In this document: positions 49,219 to 52,477 of the stretch, in pieces | Layout of the letters: the number at the start of each line of letters is the position of its first letter | Numbering within the stretch: the first letter of the stretch is position 1 | Origin: Paucilactobacillus nenjiangensis | GTDB taxonomy: Bacteria; Bacillota; Bacilli; Lactobacillales; Lactobacillaceae | Assembly (NCBI RefSeq): GCF_005405445.1 | Contig: NZ_BJEB01000004.1 | Span: forward strand, 1-52,477 | DNA length: 52,477 nucleotides | Direction: 5' to 3' | Notes under the pieces: generated by a model | The model's input: only the letters and a program-made list of their open reading frames with translations | What the model was told of the DNA's origin: nothing | Databases searched by the model: none | Made by a program: the position numbers and the translations under genes

Positions 49219-51384
49219 ATGTCGTTAAAAGAATTGAGCGATGTTACATATTTCGATTTAAACAACGAAATCAACATCCCTGTCAACAACCAAATCCCAC
49301 TCAACAAGGATAAAGAAGCACTGGATACCTTTATCAAACAAAACGTGGTGCCAAATACCAAAGAATTCACAGATTTACGCGATCGGTTTGATTACCTCAT
49401 CGATAATGATTACATCGAACCTGAATTTTTCAATCAATACGATTTTTCATTTGTCGAAAGTCTCTATAATTATTTGAAGGGCGAAAACTTCCATTTCAAA
49501 TCATTTATGGCAGCTTACAAATTCTATGCACAGTATGCCTTAAAGACTGATGACAATGCGTTTTATTTGGAAAACTACATTGACCGTGTAGCAATGAACG
49601 CTTTGTATTTTGCTGATGGTAATGAAGATTTAGCGATGTCATTAGCTGATGAAATGGTGCACCAACGTTATCAACCTGCGACTCCATCATTTTTAAATGC
49701 TGGTCGGAAACGTCGTGGTGAATTGGTATCTTGTTTCTTAATTTCCACGACTGATGATATGAATACCATTGGACGGACCATCAATTCCGCCTTGCAACTG
49801 TCACGTATTGGTGGCGGTGTTGGTATTAACCTCAGTAATTTACGTGCTGCTGGCGATCCCATCAAACATATCGAAGGCGCTGCTAGTGGTGTTGTTCCTG
49901 TGATGAAATTGTTGGAGGATAGTTTCTCATATTCCAATCAATTAGGCCAACGTCAAGGTGCCGGTGTGGTTTATTTATCAGTTTTCCATCCAGATATCGT
50001 GCAATTTTTATCTGCCAAGAAGGAAAATGCTGACGAAAAAATTCGTCTCAAGACATTGTCACTTGGTGTCACCGTCCCTGATAAATTTTATGAATTAACT
50101 CAAAATAACGAAGACATGTACTTGTTTAGCCCATATGATGTTGAACGTGAATATGGTAAGCCATTCTCATATGTCGACATTACCGCTGAATATGACAATA
50201 TGGTGGCTAACGACACCATCAAAAAAACTAAGATTCCTGCTCGTGAATTAGAAGATGAAATTAGTAAATTACAACAAGAATCTGGCTACCCTTATGTTGT
50301 CAACGTTGACACTGCCAATCGTGCGAACCCTATCCAAGGTAAAATCATTATGAGTAACTTGTGTTCAGAAATTATGCAAGTTCAAACGCCTGGTACTGTT
50401 AACGACAAACAAGAATATAAAACTATGGGAACCGACGTTAGTTGTAACTTAGGTTCTACTAATATTGTTAACTTAATGACTTCACCTGATTTTGGTAAGT
50501 CAGTGAGTGCGATGACTCGTGCCTTAACTTTCGTTACTGATAATTCTCATATTGAATCAGTTCCAACTGTTCAAAACGGCAATGATTTAGCTCATTCAAT
50601 TGGTTTAGGTGCCATGGGACTTCACAGTTTCTTAGCTAAAAACCAAATTGAATATGGTGCGCCTGAATCCGTTGAATTTACGGGTGTCTACTTCATGCTA
50701 TTGAACTACTGGACATTAGTTGCTTCTAACGAAATTGCTCGCGAACGCCAAACGACTTTCCATAATTTTGAAAATAGTGATTATGCCGATGGTTCATACT
50801 TTGATAAGTACGTCGCTGACGACTTTGGTCCTCAATCTGACCGTGTCAAAGAATTATTCGAAGGCATCTTCATTCCAACCACTGCAGACTGGGCAACCCT
50901 GCGTGATAACGTTAAAAAAGATGGTCTTTATAACCAAAACCGTTTAGCCGTTGCACCAAATGGCTCAATTTCTTATATCAATGACACCACTGCCAGCCTA
51001 CATCCAATCATCAACAAGGTGGAAGAACGTCAGGAAAAGAAAATTGGTAAAATTTATTATCCAGCTCCTTACCTTTCGAATGAAACTATGCCATACTATA
51101 AGTCAGCATACGATATGGATATGCGTAAAGTCATCAACGTTTACGCTGCAGCTCAAGAACACGTTGATCAGTCATTGAGTCTCACTTTATTTATGCGTTC
51201 AACCATTCCAGCAGGTACTTATGAATGGAAAGATGGTCATACTAACAAAATGACAACTCGTGATCTTAATATCCTTCGTCACTATGCTTTCCGTAAGGGA
51301 ATCAAGTCAATTTATTACATCCGGACCTTTACAGATGGTGAAGAAGAAGTTGGTGCAAACCAATGCGAAAGCTGTGTAATCTAA
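49219..51384 (+). CDS. nrdE: Ribonucleotide reductase class Ib alpha subunit NrdE
   Basis: The 721-residue catalytic subunit reduces ribonucleoside diphosphates. It shows PATPSFLNAGRKRRGELVSCFL, NLCSEIMQ, the C-terminal redox pair CESC (before VI), and short N-terminal length without the ATP-cone of class Ia. I chose the ATG at 49219 behind AAAGAGG; a start at 49150 lacks a site and lies in the hairpin. It is 17 bases before nrdF. Confidence 0.97.
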   Translation: MSLKELSDVTYFDLNNEINIPVNNQIPLNKDKEALDTFIKQNVVPNTKEFTDLRDRFDYLIDNDYIEPEFFNQYDFSFVESLYNYLKGENFHFKSFMAAYKFYAQYALKTDDNAFYLENYIDRVAMNALYFADGNEDLAMSLADEMVHQRYQPATPSFLNAGRKRRGELVSCFLISTTDDMNTIGRTINSALQLSRIGGGVGINLSNLRAAGDPIKHIEGAASGVVPVMKLLEDSFSYSNQLGQRQGAGVVYLSVFHPDIVQFLSAKKENADEKIRLKTLSLGVTVPDKFYELTQNNEDMYLFSPYDVEREYGKPFSYVDITAEYDNMVANDTIKKTKIPARELEDEISKLQQESGYPYVVNVDTANRANPIQGKIIMSNLCSEIMQVQTPGTVNDKQEYKTMGTDVSCNLGSTNIVNLMTSPDFGKSVSAMTRALTFVTDNSHIESVPTVQNGNDLAHSIGLGAMGLHSFLAKNQIEYGAPESVEFTGVYFMLLNYWTLVASNEIARERQTTFHNFENSDYADGSYFDKYVADDFGPQSDRVKELFEGIFIPTTADWATLRDNVKKDGLYNQNRLAVAPNGSISYINDTTASLHPIINKVEERQEKKIGKIYYPAPYLSNETMPYYKSAYDMDMRKVINVYAAAQEHVDQSLSLTLFMRSTIPAGTYEWKDGHTNKMTTRDLNILRHYAFRKGIKSIYYIRTFTDGEEEVGANQCESCVI

Positions 51385-51401
51385 TTTAAGGAGTATTATC
51401 A

Positions 51402-52394
51402 ATGTCCGATTTCAAACAAATTAAACAATTTAAAGCCGTCAATTGGGATCAAGTCAATGACGCCATTGACAAAGCCACTTGGGAAAAATTAACGGAACAA
51501 TTCTGGTTAGATACCCGGATTCCAGTGTCAAACGACATGGATGACTGGCGCACCTTAGACGAAGACCATCAATGGTTAGTTGGTCATGTCTTTGGTGGAC
51601 TCACCTTACTAGATACGGTTCAATCTGAACAAGGAATGGCCTCGTTACGCCAAACCGTTCGGACCCAACATGAAACTGCCGTGTTAAACAATATTCAATT
51701 CATGGAATCAGTTCATGCCAAAAGTTATTCAACTATTTTTTCAACCTTAAATACACCGGATCAAATCAGTGAAATTTTTGAGTGGACGGATACTGAAGAA
51801 TTCTTACAAAATAAGGCTGTACGCATTACGAATATGTATATGGACCCTACCGTGGATCCATTGAAGAAAAAAGTGGCCAACGTCTTTCTAGAAACTTTCT
51901 TATTCTACTCTGGTTTCTTCACACCACTCTATTACCTAGGCCATAATAAATTAAACAATGTCGCCGAGATTATCAAATTAATTCTTCGTGACGAATCCGT
52001 TCACGGTACTTACGTTGGTTATAAATTCCAACTCGGTATGAAAGAATTAACCGATAACCAACAACAAGATATGAAAGATTGGATGTACAACTTCTTATAT
52101 GAACTTTATGATAATGAAGAGCGTTACACTTCAATTTTGTATGATAAAGTTGGCTGGACAGAGGAAGTCTTAACCTTTATTCGTTACAACGCTAATAAAG
52201 CGCTGATGAATTTAGGTCAAGACCCACTCTTCCCTGACACTGCTAAAGATGTCAATCCAATTGTTATGAACGGAATTTCAACTACCACAGCGAACCATGA
52301 TTTCTTCTCACAAGTTGGAAATGGCTATCGTTTGGGCGAAGTTGAAGCAATGGAAGAAAATGATTACTTTGTAGCTGATCCTAACGACAAGTAA
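51402..52394 (+). CDS. nrdF: Ribonucleotide reductase class Ib beta subunit NrdF
   Basis: The 330-residue radical-generating subunit carries a Mn or Fe dimanganese/diiron site: D near residue 71 (LDTVQSE), E and H in FMESVHAKSYS with the radical Tyr, E in FLETFLFYSGF, and E-H in RDESVHGTYVG. AAGGAG precedes the ATG. Class Ib Mn assembly normally uses NrdI, not encoded in this window. Confidence 0.97.
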   Translation: MSDFKQIKQFKAVNWDQVNDAIDKATWEKLTEQFWLDTRIPVSNDMDDWRTLDEDHQWLVGHVFGGLTLLDTVQSEQGMASLRQTVRTQHETAVLNNIQFMESVHAKSYSTIFSTLNTPDQISEIFEWTDTEEFLQNKAVRITNMYMDPTVDPLKKKVANVFLETFLFYSGFFTPLYYLGHNKLNNVAEIIKLILRDESVHGTYVGYKFQLGMKELTDNQQQDMKDWMYNFLYELYDNEERYTSILYDKVGWTEEVLTFIRYNANKALMNLGQDPLFPDTAKDVNPIVMNGISTTTANHDFFSQVGNGYRLGEVEAMEENDYFVADPNDK

Positions 52395-52477
52395 AAATAC
52401 AGGTTCTTTGTCAAGAAGTACTGATGACCTAGAATTTCACAATCATTAACATCAAGCTGCTAGTTTCTCCGTTGTCG
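52395..52477. other. Gene-free tail, possibly the edge of an insertion sequence
   Basis: No terminator or gene is visible. The plus strand reads CAGGTTCTTTGTCAAGAAG near 52400, similar in style to terminal repeats of ISL3-family elements. The window ends too soon to decide. Confidence 0.3.

Overview
The window is a conserved, gene-dense stretch of a low-GC Gram-positive chromosome, almost certainly from Lactobacillaceae (Lactobacillus sensu lato). The evidence is gene content and order: hpf-secA-prfB, pspC-hprK-lgt-gpsA-galU-trxB, uvrBA, rapZ-yvcK-whiA, comFA-comFC, and dnaX-yaaK-recR-yaaL-tmk-darA-holB-yabA-rsmI. It also has a small SRP RNA, a perfect CIRCE operator, a class Ib ribonucleotide reductase and very AT-rich intergenic regions. 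I cannot fix the genus by eye.

Layout. Bases 1-29017 lie almost wholly on the minus strand. In transcription order from the right they hold comFA-comFC (DNA uptake), hpf, secA, prfB (with the classical +1 frameshift), and pspC-yvlD-like-hprK-lgt-gpsA-galU (envelope, carbon catabolite control and UDP-glucose supply). Then come trxB, a divergent tetR / MacB-type ABC transporter pair with an unusual repeat-rich 3' region, pgcA, a YfbR-like HD phosphohydrolase, uvrB-uvrA behind an SOS box, luxS, argG-argH behind ArgR-type boxes, and rapZ-yvcK-whiA. Bases 29081-40105 hold yigZ, a KimA-type potassium transporter, groES-groEL, rex, a divergent ABC-F ATPase gene, tsaB-rimI-tsaD (t6A tRNA modification) and galE. 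Bases 40161-48681 are the dnaX-to-rsmI replication/recombination cluster plus an acyl-ACP thioesterase, preceded by the SRP RNA gene, tadA and an rRNA-type methyltransferase. The right end (48770-52394, plus strand) is nrdH-nrdE-nrdF under two NrdR-type boxes. The last 80 bases have no gene and may be the edge of an insertion sequence.

Functionally this is housekeeping: DNA repair and replication, translation quality control, protein export and folding, sugar-nucleotide and central carbon metabolism, redox sensing and nucleotide reduction. I see no phage, CRISPR array, toxin-antitoxin module, defence island or tRNA gene. The interesting signals are regulatory: a direct-repeat/complementary-arm element after the ABC transporter; terminator-like hairpins lying directly against the ribosome-binding sites of uvrB, the HD gene and prfB; an ABC-F terminator embedded in the tsaD coding sequence; 5'-terminal hairpins on the predicted hpf and rsmI mRNAs; and a kimA gene lacking an obvious c-di-AMP riboswitch. 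Every gap between annotated genes is shorter than 300 bases. Several starts were moved to internal codons because only those have a properly spaced ribosome-binding site.
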